Shown here piece after piece: positions 42,641 through 52,156 of a DNA stretch of 64,000 nucleotides. The notes under the pieces are model-generated. The model was not told the DNA's origin. It ran no database searches and saw only the letters and a program-made list of their open reading frames with translations. The DNA comes from Saprospiraceae bacterium. Its GTDB lineage: Bacteria > Bacteroidota > Bacteroidia > Chitinophagales > Saprospiraceae. Within the stretch, counting starts at the first letter, position 1, and the number at the start of each line of letters is the position of its first letter. Location of the stretch: assembly GCA_016715105.1 (NCBI GenBank), contig JADKBO010000032.1:1-64000 (forward strand), in the 5' to 3' direction. The position numbers and the translations under genes are program-made.

Positions 42641-43741
42641 ATGACACGTTTATTAGTCTTTTTAGCGCTTTTCATTTCTTTCAACCTATTATCTCAAAAA
42701 AATGCCCTTAAAGTTGGTATTGTTGGCCTCACCCACACACATGTTCATGGTATATTCAACAGTGAAAAAAGGGGTGAAATCAAAATAGTTGGCATCGTAG
42801 AACCTAATAAAGAGGTTGCATTGGCATATACATCGCAATATAAAATGCCGATGAGTATGGTTTATAATACCATGGATGAAATGATTTCTGCTGTTCATCC
42901 AGAAGCAGTTTCTGCTTTCGGCAACATTTACGATCACCTGGCTGTCGTACAAAAATGCGCTCCGTTGGGCATTCATATCATGGTAGAAAAACCACTCGCA
43001 GTAAGTATGGACCATGCTAAAAAGATGGAAGCATTGGCCAATAAACATCAAATAGTGCTACTGACCAATTATGAAACTACTTGGTACCCAACCAATCACG
43101 AAGCTCAAGCATTATTGGGTCAAGGAAAAGTGGGCGATTTACGGAAATTGGTTGTCAGAGATGGCCACAGAGGCCCCAAACACATAGTGGAAAATAAAGA
43201 ATTTTTTGAGTGGTTGGTTGATCCTGTTAAAAATGGTGGAGGCGCTTTGCCTGATTTTGGATGTTATGGTGCAAATTTATCCACTTGGTTGCACAAAGGG
43301 GAAAAACCTATTTCTGTTACTGCAGTCACACAACAATTACAAAAAGAAAATCATCCAAAAGTGGAAGATGAGGTAACCATTATTTTAAATTATAAAAATT
43401 CCAATGCCATCATACAACCTTCATGGAACTGGCCCATTGGTAGAAAAGACATGGAAATATATGGAACAACGGGGGTCATTTATGCGGATAATCGACATGA
43501 TTTGAGGATAAGAATGGCTGAAGGTTACGACGGCTATAAAGAGCAAGTGATGAAATTGAAAGAAAGAGCTGCGCCATTCGATGACCCTTTTGCCCTTTTT
43601 ACCGCAGTGATCAGAAAAGAGGTTGAGCTCGATCCTTTTGATTTATCTGGACTTCCCAACAATATGATGGTGGTAGAAATTCTGGAAGCGGCTAAAAAAA
43701 GTGCCAAACAAAATAAAACAATATTCCTAAAAAAACAGTGA
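42641..43741 (+). CDS. Exported Gfo/Idh/MocA family oxidoreductase
   Basis: A 366-aa protein from the ATG at 42641 with signal peptide MTRLLVFLALFISFNLLS. NAD-binding KVGIVGLTHTHVHGIF, E-K-P motif MVEKPLAVSMDHAKKMEALA. Unlike the other family member in the window it has a Sec-type signal, no twin Arg. Substrate unknown, probably a sugar derivative. Confidence 0.88.
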   Translation: MTRLLVFLALFISFNLLSQKNALKVGIVGLTHTHVHGIFNSEKRGEIKIVGIVEPNKEVALAYTSQYKMPMSMVYNTMDEMISAVHPEAVSAFGNIYDHLAVVQKCAPLGIHIMVEKPLAVSMDHAKKMEALANKHQIVLLTNYETTWYPTNHEAQALLGQGKVGDLRKLVVRDGHRGPKHIVENKEFFEWLVDPVKNGGGALPDFGCYGANLSTWLHKGEKPISVTAVTQQLQKENHPKVEDEVTIILNYKNSNAIIQPSWNWPIGRKDMEIYGTTGVIYADNRHDLRIRMAEGYDGYKEQVMKLKERAAPFDDPFALFTAVIRKEVELDPFDLSGLPNNMMVVEILEAAKKSAKQNKTIFLKKQ

Positions 43742-43745
43742 CTCT

Positions 43746-44246
43746 TCAGCTTCCTAATTTTACTGTAACGAGGAGCTGTCCAAAGTGTCTGGTTGTATGT
43801 TCTGCTGCATGAAACAATAATCCAATCTGTGTTGAAGGCAATTTTTTTCTTCCTACAAGTCTTTCTTCACTCAAGGTTTCTGGATGTATGGATTTCAATA
43901 AACTTATGGCTTGATCAATTTGTTTATTCACATTCATCACCAAGTCTTCCAATTTGATGTTTGGATTGTAAACACCTTCATTTCTCAAATACAAAAGTTG
44001 TTCACTGGATAATTCCTTTCCATTCGCATAGGTAAACAATCTGTCAATTACACCTGTGATGTGTTGCAAATGAAATGCGACAGAAGCTATGCCATTTGGT
44101 TTCTTCCATAGATTGCCTACTTTGTTTGATTGAAACAAATCATCAATTTCATACTGCACCTGAAGTAAGGCATGCGCCACGGGTTGTAATAGTCCGGTAA
44201 TTCCTTCTACAGGCCCTCTTAGCCAATATTCTATTGGTTTATCCAT
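43746..44246 (-). CDS. DinB family protein
   Basis: A 166-aa four-helix bundle with three metal-binding His positions: HLQHITGVIDRL (His58 region) and LLFHAAEHTTRHFGQLLVT near the C-terminus. DinB/YfiT proteins act as metal-dependent thiol transferases or hydrolases. 10 bp from the LON-domain gene, same strand. Confidence 0.8.
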   Translation of the reverse strand: MDKPIEYWLRGPVEGITGLLQPVAHALLQVQYEIDDLFQSNKVGNLWKKPNGIASVAFHLQHITGVIDRLFTYANGKELSSEQLLYLRNEGVYNPNIKLEDLVMNVNKQIDQAISLLKSIHPETLSEERLVGRKKLPSTQIGLLFHAAEHTTRHFGQLLVTVKLGS

Positions 44247-44256
44247 CTTTCAATTA

Positions 44257-44886
44257 TTATAGGTCTCTGACATCAAAATGCTGAAAGTGGCCATTTAGCT
44301 CTGCCCTTTTTCTCAATCTTTCCATCTCCAATACTTGTGGAATAAAATGATCCAAGTGTTTGAGCATAAATTCTGCCCTCAGTTTTTCATTGGTAAACAT
44401 CATAAATTCCAATTCCTGATCTATAGAAAAGCCAACTTTATGCGCAATCTGATGTGTTCTGAATTCCATTGCACCCTTGAGTGTAATGTTCTCTATATTC
44501 ATTGTCTCATACAAATACAACAAATTTTTGATGATTTTGCCGTTTAATTCTATGTCAAAGTTGTCAAAATATGGCAGAGTTTCAATTTCCGCGCCAGGAT
44601 ACAATCTCCCTGGTCTCACAGGAAAGAAGTCAAGAATCTTTACCACATTGAGTGCTTGTAACTTTACATCCATTTTACCATCCTCATATTTATTAGAAAT
44701 CTCAGCTAATTTCATTTCAGTGGCGTAGAGTAAGTCCTTGCCTTCGAAATATGGAAGTATTCCAAAATGTATGTCTGAAGCATCTGCTTCGTGGATGAGC
44801 TGTTTATATCGTGGCTCGAAAATGTGTAGATTGACCAATTCACCAGGAAATACAACCATGCTGATTGGAAACATGGGCATGATCAT
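44257..44886 (-). CDS. LON substrate-binding-domain protein
   Basis: A 209-aa stand-alone Lon N-terminal domain: MPMFPISMVVFPGELVNLHIFEPRYKQLIHEA, then FGILPYF and GRLYPGAEI. Lacks ATPase and protease domains. The first codon gives MIMPMF; the second Met is possible. Role in proteolysis adaptor function is inferred only. Clustered with dinB-like and pepT. Confidence 0.85.
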   Translation of the reverse strand: MIMPMFPISMVVFPGELVNLHIFEPRYKQLIHEADASDIHFGILPYFEGKDLLYATEMKLAEISNKYEDGKMDVKLQALNVVKILDFFPVRPGRLYPGAEIETLPYFDNFDIELNGKIIKNLLYLYETMNIENITLKGAMEFRTHQIAHKVGFSIDQELEFMMFTNEKLRAEFMLKHLDHFIPQVLEMERLRKRAELNGHFQHFDVRDL

Positions 44887-44908
44887 CGCGTCTGGATTTT
44901 AAGCTTAT

Positions 44909-46147
44909 TTACCATGATTTATGATAGGCTGTGAGTTTACATATCTCAATGATCGTGTCAACTGCTCTTTGCATATCCTGCACACTTACCCACTCATGTT
45001 TGGAGTGAATGGCTTGCTGACCTGCAAACAAATTTGGGCAAGGTTTACCCATGTGTGAAAGACCTGCTCCATCTGTACCTCCCCTGATAGAATGGACCAA
45101 ACTTTCAATCCCCAAATTTTCCATTGCCCGTTTCGCTATTTCAATGACGTAAGGATGTTGATCTAATACGTCTTTCATATTCCTATATTGCTTCCGAGTT
45201 TCTAGTTTGAAAGAGCTTTGAGGATAGTTTTTGATGACTGCTTTTGCAACGGCTTCTAAAGTTGCAGCGTGTTCTTTTAGTTTTTCAGTTTCAAAATCAC
45301 GAAGGATAAAATCAATTTGTGCAGATTCCAAAGAACCGGTCACCTTAGTCGGATGGATGAAACCTTCTTTATCTTCAGTTGTTTCAGGGCTCAAACGATC
45401 TTTTGGCAAAGCAGATAGGATGTCTCCAGCAATTTTACTAGCATTTTGCATGACTCCCTTTCCATATGCTGGATGTGTAGCAACACCTGTGATGTAAATA
45501 CTGGCCGCATCTGCTGAAAAATTTTCATCTTCCAATGATCCCAGTTCTCCTCCGTCTAGTGTAAAACCAAAATCTGCATCCAACAAATCTAAATCGACTT
45601 TGGCAATTCCTTTGCCAATTTCCTCATCGGTTGTAATCAACATTCTGACAGGCCCATGCGGTAAATCTGGATTGTTGACCATTTGCCAGAATGCATCAAA
45701 TATGATGGCCACTCCTGCTTTGTCGTCTGCACCAAGTAATGTTTTACCACTAGCCGAAATGATATCATGTCCCATTTTATTCAATAAAGCAGGATATTTT
45801 GTGGTTGAAATTACTTGAGTCTCATCATCTGGAAGAATCAAATCTTTGCCATCATAATTGCTGTGTACAATGGGTTTTACATCGGTACCGCTGCAATCCG
45901 GTGCTGTATCAATGTGGGCACAGAAGAAAACTTTTTTATTAACTCCCGGTACATTCGCATCCAAATAGGCATAAATGTATCCGGCATCATTTATTTTATA
46001 AGGAATGTTCATTTCCTCCAATTCTGCCACCAACAAAGCTGTGAGATCTTTCTGTTTGACCGTTGAAGGAACAGTTTCACTATATGGGTCTGCCTGTGTG
46101 TCAACCTGCACGTATTTTAAAAATCGATCTTTGACCGTGTATATCAT
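44909..46147 (-). CDS. pepT: Peptidase T (tripeptidase)
   Basis: Di-zinc M20B aminopeptidase that releases the N-terminal residue of tripeptides in the cytoplasm. The 412-aa protein has the metal ligands in FFCAHIDTAPDCSGT, LLGADDKAGVAI and ITTDEEIGKGI; the C-terminal part SIRGGTDGAGLSHMGKPCPNLFAG is also diagnostic. Full length (E. coli 408 aa). Confidence 0.96.
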   Translation of the reverse strand: MIYTVKDRFLKYVQVDTQADPYSETVPSTVKQKDLTALLVAELEEMNIPYKINDAGYIYAYLDANVPGVNKKVFFCAHIDTAPDCSGTDVKPIVHSNYDGKDLILPDDETQVISTTKYPALLNKMGHDIISASGKTLLGADDKAGVAIIFDAFWQMVNNPDLPHGPVRMLITTDEEIGKGIAKVDLDLLDADFGFTLDGGELGSLEDENFSADAASIYITGVATHPAYGKGVMQNASKIAGDILSALPKDRLSPETTEDKEGFIHPTKVTGSLESAQIDFILRDFETEKLKEHAATLEAVAKAVIKNYPQSSFKLETRKQYRNMKDVLDQHPYVIEIAKRAMENLGIESLVHSIRGGTDGAGLSHMGKPCPNLFAGQQAIHSKHEWVSVQDMQRAVDTIIEICKLTAYHKSW

Positions 46148-46333
46148 TTGTTAGTAGTTTAATTTTCCAAAAATAAGAAAGCTCTATTCAATGGATAGCA
46201 AAGAGCAACATATTTCTATGGTTTTATGGGAATTTTTGAAGAAAGTTGTGAAAGTGAATCTTTGTTTTTAGCATAGGTATGCGCTATAATCACAACAACT
46301 TTCATTACATATAATTCAAACTGATTTAACGTA

Positions 46334-47872
46334 TTACTTATTTTCCAATGGCAAAGAATTGGATACGAAAGCCAGGTATTTTCCATCCGGACTCCATGCA
46401 GGAGAATTAAAACTGCCTTCTCCACCATAAAGATGAGCGACCACTTTTGGCGCACCTCCAGAAATCGGCATAATTCTCAACTCGACATTTTTACAATAAG
46501 GTCTTTCAGAAGATTCTACTTGATATGGGTAAGTCAAAAAGGCCAACCACTTATTATCTGGTGAAGGGTGAGGAAACCAATTATTGCCACTGCCAAAAGT
46601 AAGTTGCTCTTGATCTTTGCCATCGGCCTTCATTCTATAAATTTGCATCGTACCACTGACATTGCTGTTGTAATAAATATATCTGCCATCAGGAGAATAT
46701 TCTGCGCCGTCAGCATGCCCGCGAGTATGGAATGTCAACTGTGTGCTTTTGCTACCAGATAAGGTTTTTTTAAATACGTTCAGAAATGTACTTTTACCAG
46801 GAATTTGAGCACTATACACCACTTCCCTTCCATCTGGACTCCAGCCATGAATATTGGCTTGTTCAATTTCCAAAATGGTTTTTGGTTCACCTCCATCTAA
46901 TGGGAAATAATAAATACCAGCATTTTTTGATGTGGTATCAGGACTTGTAGAAACTCCTATAGAACGACCATCTGGAGAAATTAAATGATTAGTAATCAAG
47001 AGGTCTTTTTTTCCAGTTTTAATACCTTTGGGTAAACTTCCTTCTCTTTGGATAGAGTATATTTTTCCAGCTTTGTTGAATAGGATCCGCTTACTGTCTC
47101 GCGACCAAGTGGGAGCTTTAATGGTAGCGGTATCTTCATAAACGATCTTCCGAATACCATCATTGATGCTCATGACTTCCAGTTTGCTACCCAATTTCAT
47201 TTCATCCAGGGGATCTTGGTCACGTATCGTTTTTATAATCCTTACGTTCCAAGCAATACCTTCCTCAACTTTGGTTGAATCGTGACTACAAATAAAAATG
47301 CCGACAAGTACTTGATCACCAAGTTTGGGTTCTTTTGTACGTCCGATTTCTTGCAATGGTTCTCCTGGATTTGCAATACTCATAATATACTGATCCCCGG
47401 AACGCTCCAATTGCAAGGTTTCCACATCGCTTTTGGGTGAAAAAATTTCATCTTCAGGGTCTCGCATATAGGCTCCTCTCAAAGCCCTCCATTGCATGAC
47501 AGTGAGCCCATCCCCATGAACAGTTGCAGTAACATGTGCTGCATCAGCATCTTCGGTGGATCTGATCATCCAGCCAATTTTTCGGTGAGGATTAACACCT
47601 TTTCCCATCAATTTAAAATTGGCCGTAAGTATAAAATCACCTGAAATTTCTTTGAACGCATATTGGAATTCATCCCTGTTGAACCAGATATTATATCCTG
47701 ATCCTTTTAAATAATACGACGACTCCAAGGGCAAATAAGTAGTTTCACCCTTTTTTTCTGGTTTTCCAATATCCAGACTCTTATCAAAAATTCCTATTGA
47801 TCCTTGACCATACATAGCAATAACCATCATGGTCATCATCATTGCAGGTAATAAAACGGTTCGCATATTCAT
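46334..47872 (-). CDS. Exported TolB-like beta-propeller protein with N-terminal concanavalin-like domain
   Basis: A 512-aa exported protein (signal MNMRTVLLPAMMMTMMVIAMYGQ). Residues 25-205 look like the DUF1349/concanavalin fold (SYYLKGSGYNIWFNRDEFQYAFKEISGDFILTANF, RKIGWMIRST). The rest contains WD40-like PD40 repeats (APTWSRDSKRILF, WSPDGREVVYSAQ, YSPDGRYIYYNS, PSPDNKWLAF, WSPDGKYLAF). TolB-like propellers bind partners in the periplasm. 93 bp downstream of the DUF1080 gene on the same strand, a possible operon. Confidence 0.8.
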   Translation of the reverse strand: MNMRTVLLPAMMMTMMVIAMYGQGSIGIFDKSLDIGKPEKKGETTYLPLESSYYLKGSGYNIWFNRDEFQYAFKEISGDFILTANFKLMGKGVNPHRKIGWMIRSTEDADAAHVTATVHGDGLTVMQWRALRGAYMRDPEDEIFSPKSDVETLQLERSGDQYIMSIANPGEPLQEIGRTKEPKLGDQVLVGIFICSHDSTKVEEGIAWNVRIIKTIRDQDPLDEMKLGSKLEVMSINDGIRKIVYEDTATIKAPTWSRDSKRILFNKAGKIYSIQREGSLPKGIKTGKKDLLITNHLISPDGRSIGVSTSPDTTSKNAGIYYFPLDGGEPKTILEIEQANIHGWSPDGREVVYSAQIPGKSTFLNVFKKTLSGSKSTQLTFHTRGHADGAEYSPDGRYIYYNSNVSGTMQIYRMKADGKDQEQLTFGSGNNWFPHPSPDNKWLAFLTYPYQVESSERPYCKNVELRIMPISGGAPKVVAHLYGGEGSFNSPAWSPDGKYLAFVSNSLPLENK

Positions 47873-47965
47873 TGGTTTTGCGGCTGACTATTATTTCTTC
47901 AAAATTTGGGACCTAAATAAGTGGACTTCATGCTGGCCCACAACTTCATAAATATAATTTACAAA

Positions 47966-49252
47966 TTACTTTATAGCTCTTTCTGGAAAATAAAAATCTT
48001 TGTATCCCAATCCTGCTTGATCAATTACATCCAGAAAATATTGAGATGCTTCCACTTCTTCCAGACTGGAAATGCCGCTGTAAGTAAATTTACAACCTTT
48101 GGCTTTAGCGGATTTGATAGTTGCGATTGAAGGAGTTTTTTGCACATTGTCGATTTCTATAGCTGCTCCATTTTTACCAGCAGCATCTAAAAGTGCCAAT
48201 AATTTGCTCTCAGGTACTGAATCTCGCAGCGTAAGAATATTGACTTTTTTATTGTTTAGTTTTTCTAAAATTTGAGCATCCCCAGCGCTTGCTATGATAT
48301 AGGTGCTCATTGAACTTTCTGCAGAGCCTTCTACAGATTGCCCTAATACGATTGGTTTTGTTTTGTACAAATCTGCCGCCAATGCTTTATCTGCTTCGTT
48401 GGGAATAAATCCGACGTTGATTCCCGTAACAAAGCCATTGCTGATCCTATCCTCTATATCTGCTTGATCGATATATTTTGGATTGAGGTCGGCAAAACCA
48501 AAATGACCTTCCGTAGCAAACTTCATCATTCTTTCATGCCAAGGGCCTAAGGGTCTTATTTTTATCATCTTAGGATCCAATTCTAGTCTTCTTACTTTGA
48601 TACTTTTGAACTCCACCTTGCTGTTTGGATCATGGCATTGGATGGCAAAAGTCCCTTTACCAAAAGATTGTTTTCTATTGGGATCGAATAATTGCAGGTA
48701 TGAGACGCTTTGAACATCATTTACCCAAACTTCAGCAAAGTCTCCATTGACAACAATTCTTGTTTTATACCATTCACCATCTTTGGCCAATGGAAAATAA
48801 GCATTTCTTACGTTATACAAGCTGCCTGATTTTTTGAGCTCACGATAATCACCATCACCAGTATGACTCAAATTTACTTGAACCTCAAATCCTTGTGCTG
48901 GCCAACCTTCGTCCTGATATTTGGTATGAAAAAAAATCCCACTGTTGGAGCCAGGTGTTGTACGTACCTCAGCTTCCAATTCAAAATGATCAAATCCATC
49001 ACCCAAAGCTTCACCTTCATAAAACAAGTGAGAACGCTCACCACTGGCAATCAGAATTCCATCCACAATTTTGAAAGATGCGGTATCCTCATTATTTCTC
49101 CAGCCAGTAAAGTCCTTGCCATTAAATAATTCTGTCCACTCCCCTCCTTCATCCGCAGGTAGCTCCTCTATTTCCGCTTTTTTGGGCCCGCAACTATACA
49201 CCATTACGAGCAAAAGGATGAATTGTATTACTTTCATAAATTTGAATTTCAT
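47966..49252 (-). CDS. DUF1080 (3-keto-disaccharide hydrolase-like) lipoprotein with unusual C-terminal half
   Basis: A 428-aa lipoprotein (LVMVYSC, ~21). Residues ~38-225 are a DUF1080 domain: WTELFNGKDFTGWRN, NSGIFFHTKY and TFAIQCHDPNSKVEFKSIKVRRL. The last ~200 residues (KFATEGHFGFADLNPKYIDQADIEDRISNGFVTGINVGF, then FTYSGISSLEEVEASQYFLDVI) are not the usual partner and resemble a PHP/TIM-barrel-type enzyme with poorly kept metal ligands. Substrate unknown. Confidence 0.8.
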   Translation of the reverse strand: MKFKFMKVIQFILLLVMVYSCGPKKAEIEELPADEGGEWTELFNGKDFTGWRNNEDTASFKIVDGILIASGERSHLFYEGEALGDGFDHFELEAEVRTTPGSNSGIFFHTKYQDEGWPAQGFEVQVNLSHTGDGDYRELKKSGSLYNVRNAYFPLAKDGEWYKTRIVVNGDFAEVWVNDVQSVSYLQLFDPNRKQSFGKGTFAIQCHDPNSKVEFKSIKVRRLELDPKMIKIRPLGPWHERMMKFATEGHFGFADLNPKYIDQADIEDRISNGFVTGINVGFIPNEADKALAADLYKTKPIVLGQSVEGSAESSMSTYIIASAGDAQILEKLNNKKVNILTLRDSVPESKLLALLDAAGKNGAAIEIDNVQKTPSIATIKSAKAKGCKFTYSGISSLEEVEASQYFLDVIDQAGLGYKDFYFPERAIK

Positions 49253-49439
49253 ATTTTAAATAATTTTGAGGGTTACCATACGTGTAGTGGCTCAAATATA
49301 TATTTGAAATTACAGTTATTATCGAATTTTCAAGCAAATTTCAAATAAGAAATACTTTCAATCACGAATCAAGATGATCAGAGCCATAATTATTTACCAA
49401 ATACAGGATTTGATCTAAATAATTTGGAGAAAGACGCGC

Positions 49440-50513
49440 TTAATTTTCGTCCTCACCCTTCATTTTATTGGCATTTTCTGCAACCTGCAATGCCTCGATG
49501 ATTCCACTGATGTCGCCATCCATCACTCTATCTAGGTTATACAAAGTGAGGTTGATTCTGTGGTCAGTCAATCTATTTTGAGGGAAATTGTAGGTACGGA
49601 TTTTATCAGATCGGTCACCAGAACCAACCAATGATTTCCTGGTTTCCTTTTGCTCTTGATAAGTTTTTTCACGTTGTATTTCTATGATTCTGGAATACAA
49701 TTTCTGCATAGCGATTTCGCGGTTTTTGTGCTGAGATCTTGCCTCCGTACTTTCTGCAACAACACCAGTTGGTAAGTGAGTAAACCGCACACCTGTTTCT
49801 ACTTTATTAACATTTTGTCCACCTGCACCACTTGAACGAAAAGTATCAACCTTTAAGTCTTCCTTTTTGATGTCGATCTCCTCTTCTTCGTATTTAGGCA
49901 TTACGACTACAGTAGCTGCGGAAGTATGTACCCTACCCTTTGCTTCTGTTTCCGGTACTCTTTGCACCCGATGTGCTCCTGATTCAAATTTGAGTTTACC
50001 GTATACCTCTTCACCAAAAATTTCCAAGACAATTTTATTATATCCACCGACAGATCCTTCATTGATGTCGACAGCTTCTACCTTCCATTTCATTTCTTCA
50101 AAATATCGGCTGTACATTCTATAAAGATCGCCCGCAAAAATACTGGCCTCGTCTCCACCAGTACCTGAGCGAATTTCAAAAATTACGTCTTTGGAATCTT
50201 CCGGGTCTTTGGGTATCAACAATAATTTGATCTTTTCTTCTAGTTCCGTTGCTTCTGCTTGCAAACTATCAATTTCTTCTCTGGCAATCTCTCGCATTTC
50301 TGGATCGCTATCTTTTAACATAGCCTGAGCACTGTCAATGTTTTCCATGACCAATTTATAAGTCTGGTATTCAGCAACTATAGCGGTGAGATCTTTATAT
50401 TCTTTATTCACCTTTGTAAAAGCTTTCATATCAGAAGCCAACTCAGGATCAGATAATTTTTCTTCCAAATATTTATATCTGTCGTAAATGAGAGCCAATT
50501 TTGAAAGTATCAT
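49440..50513 (-). CDS. prfA: Peptide chain release factor 1
   Basis: Terminates translation at UAA and UAG. The 357-aa protein has the stop-recognition motif as PET in VQRVPETEAKG (PxT, typical of RF1) and the catalytic GGQ in RSSGAGGQNVNKVETGVRFTH. Length is normal. It lies downstream of a long coiled-coil gene whose terminator separates the two. Confidence 0.98.
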   Translation of the reverse strand: MILSKLALIYDRYKYLEEKLSDPELASDMKAFTKVNKEYKDLTAIVAEYQTYKLVMENIDSAQAMLKDSDPEMREIAREEIDSLQAEATELEEKIKLLLIPKDPEDSKDVIFEIRSGTGGDEASIFAGDLYRMYSRYFEEMKWKVEAVDINEGSVGGYNKIVLEIFGEEVYGKLKFESGAHRVQRVPETEAKGRVHTSAATVVVMPKYEEEEIDIKKEDLKVDTFRSSGAGGQNVNKVETGVRFTHLPTGVVAESTEARSQHKNREIAMQKLYSRIIEIQREKTYQEQKETRKSLVGSGDRSDKIRTYNFPQNRLTDHRINLTLYNLDRVMDGDISGIIEALQVAENANKMKGEDEN

Positions 50514-50575
50514 TGAATGTATTTTTTAATAATGGATTGGAATAAAAAATGGAAAGTTCAGCTAGACTAAAATAC

Positions 50576-50618
50576 AAAAAGGCCCGGCATTTTTCATCAT
50601 GAAAATTACCGAGCCTTA
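50576..50618 (-). terminator. Intrinsic terminator after the coiled-coil gene
   Basis: Minus-strand AAGGCTCGG ... CCGGGCCTT followed by TTTTTG; loop with an inner TTTTCAT/ATGAAAA stem. Confidence 0.8.
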
Positions 50619-50632
50619 TTTGACTTAAGGAG

Positions 50633-52066
50633 CTACTCTTCTTCTTGAGTCGCTTCTTTATTTTCTTTGGAAGACTTTACAGAATCCATAAGCTCTTCAG
50701 CTTTGTCTTCCAGTTTATCGCTTACTTCTTCCAATTTATCTTCTATATTTTCGACAAAATCTTCAGCCTTGTCACCTATGACTTCTGCAACTGCCTTGAC
50801 GGTGTCTACCGCATCTTCAAATCCTTCTCCCACAACAGTTGCTATAGAAGCCAAAATTCCACTCGCTTTCTCACCTAGTGATTTTGATTCATTGATTTCA
50901 GATGCTGCATGCTCCAATTTCTCGCTCAAGTCAGATCTGTTTTCTTCGGCAGATTTGATATCCTCAGCAATTTTTGATTTCACCTGTTCTTTGGCTTCGT
51001 CTTTTTTCGCACGCTTATTGATAGACTCAAGTTTGGAATCCAACATGACTTTGGTATTGTACATATCCTCAAGTTTCTCTTTTTTAGACTTGATTCTTTC
51101 TTCTACCATTTTCATTTTTGCTTGTCTGATTTGCATCTCAAGCTGACCTTCACTTTGACTGATTCTCTTGTTTTGGAAATCAATTTCTTGTTGATCTTTT
51201 TTCACTGAGATCTCCATTTTTTTGATTGCCCCAATCAGACCATCGTATCTACTTTGTATACGACCGCTCTCGCCTCCGCCGCCTTTACGAGGTTCAGCCG
51301 AACGTTGATCACCTTTATTTTCCTTCAATGCCTTGAAAGCAGCATCGATTTTTGCCCAAACTTTATTTTTGTCTCCCCTAGTCATGGAGGTTTCATAATA
51401 CTTCTTTTGAAGCATTTTGAGTTCCTCAAACAAAGGTCTTACGCCCAATCCCTTTGAGATTTTATCTTCAATTTCAGCAAGTTCAGTGGTGATTTGCTCT
51501 GCAAGAACAGCAGACTGACTTTCATACTGTCTTTGTACCTCTTTTTTGAGGCCCTTCATTTTATCAAAGAGGTTGTTTGTTCGCTCTTTCAAAATGGTTG
51601 AATGCTCTTTGAATATGGTATGTTCTTGAATTTGAGTTGAAACTTTCTTCCAAAACTCTACTAAGTCTCCCCAAGCATTTTCGCTATATTCAGAAAGGCT
51701 ATCTATTTTTTCTTTGAGCTCATCAATCTCGCCCTTGTATGTTTCATACAACTTGGTAGAAAGTACCACAAAATGCCATTCTGCTTGAGCCCTTGATATC
51801 ACATCAGTTCTCTCTGTTTTGATGTCATCTGGCAATAAACTGTCAGAAATAGAAAGTGGTCTTTCTATTGTTTTGTGATTGGCAGGGAAAACAACCTCAT
51901 GGTTTTCTCTCCATTTATCCAACATCGTTTGATAAAATTCCTCCGTTGCCACTTCCTGTGGAAACACATGGATTAAAATTTTATTATCCTTTTCCAATAA
52001 TTCGATCGCCAAAAGAATCTTTTCATTTTCGGCATTTTCACCCCAAAGTACAATCTTCGTCTTCAT
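50633..52066 (-). CDS. Large coiled-coil protein with acidic C-terminus, unknown function
   Basis: A 477-aa soluble protein. The N-terminal ~110 residues are a small globular domain (KIVLWGENAENEKILLAIELLEKDNKILIHVFP). Residues ~120-400 are heptad-rich Glu/Lys coiled coil. A Gly-rich loop (RKGGGGESGR) interrupts it at ~270. The last 75 residues are acidic helical repeats (EDFVENIEDKLEEVSDKLEDKAEELMDSV), recalling YtxH/apolipoprotein-like stress proteins. No family recognised; structural or stress role possible. Confidence 0.7.
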   Translation of the reverse strand: MKTKIVLWGENAENEKILLAIELLEKDNKILIHVFPQEVATEEFYQTMLDKWRENHEVVFPANHKTIERPLSISDSLLPDDIKTERTDVISRAQAEWHFVVLSTKLYETYKGEIDELKEKIDSLSEYSENAWGDLVEFWKKVSTQIQEHTIFKEHSTILKERTNNLFDKMKGLKKEVQRQYESQSAVLAEQITTELAEIEDKISKGLGVRPLFEELKMLQKKYYETSMTRGDKNKVWAKIDAAFKALKENKGDQRSAEPRKGGGGESGRIQSRYDGLIGAIKKMEISVKKDQQEIDFQNKRISQSEGQLEMQIRQAKMKMVEERIKSKKEKLEDMYNTKVMLDSKLESINKRAKKDEAKEQVKSKIAEDIKSAEENRSDLSEKLEHAASEINESKSLGEKASGILASIATVVGEGFEDAVDTVKAVAEVIGDKAEDFVENIEDKLEEVSDKLEDKAEELMDSVKSSKENKEATQEEE

Positions 52067-52156
52067 CCTTATAACCTATTTTGTAATGTGTGTCTCTTGG
52101 AGTTCCCTCCTAGAATTTACTATTTGTGTAATTTGTTATCATTTACCAATGCTCGA

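Noticed and set aside
46216..46455. 79-codon minus-strand frame at the end of the TolB-like gene
   Set aside because: Overlaps the well-supported beta-propeller frame and has no pattern of its own.
50667..51146. Plus-strand 159-codon Ser-rich frame
   Set aside because: Antisense shadow of the Glu/Lys-rich coiled-coil gene, whose codons read as Ser/Leu/Phe on the other strand.
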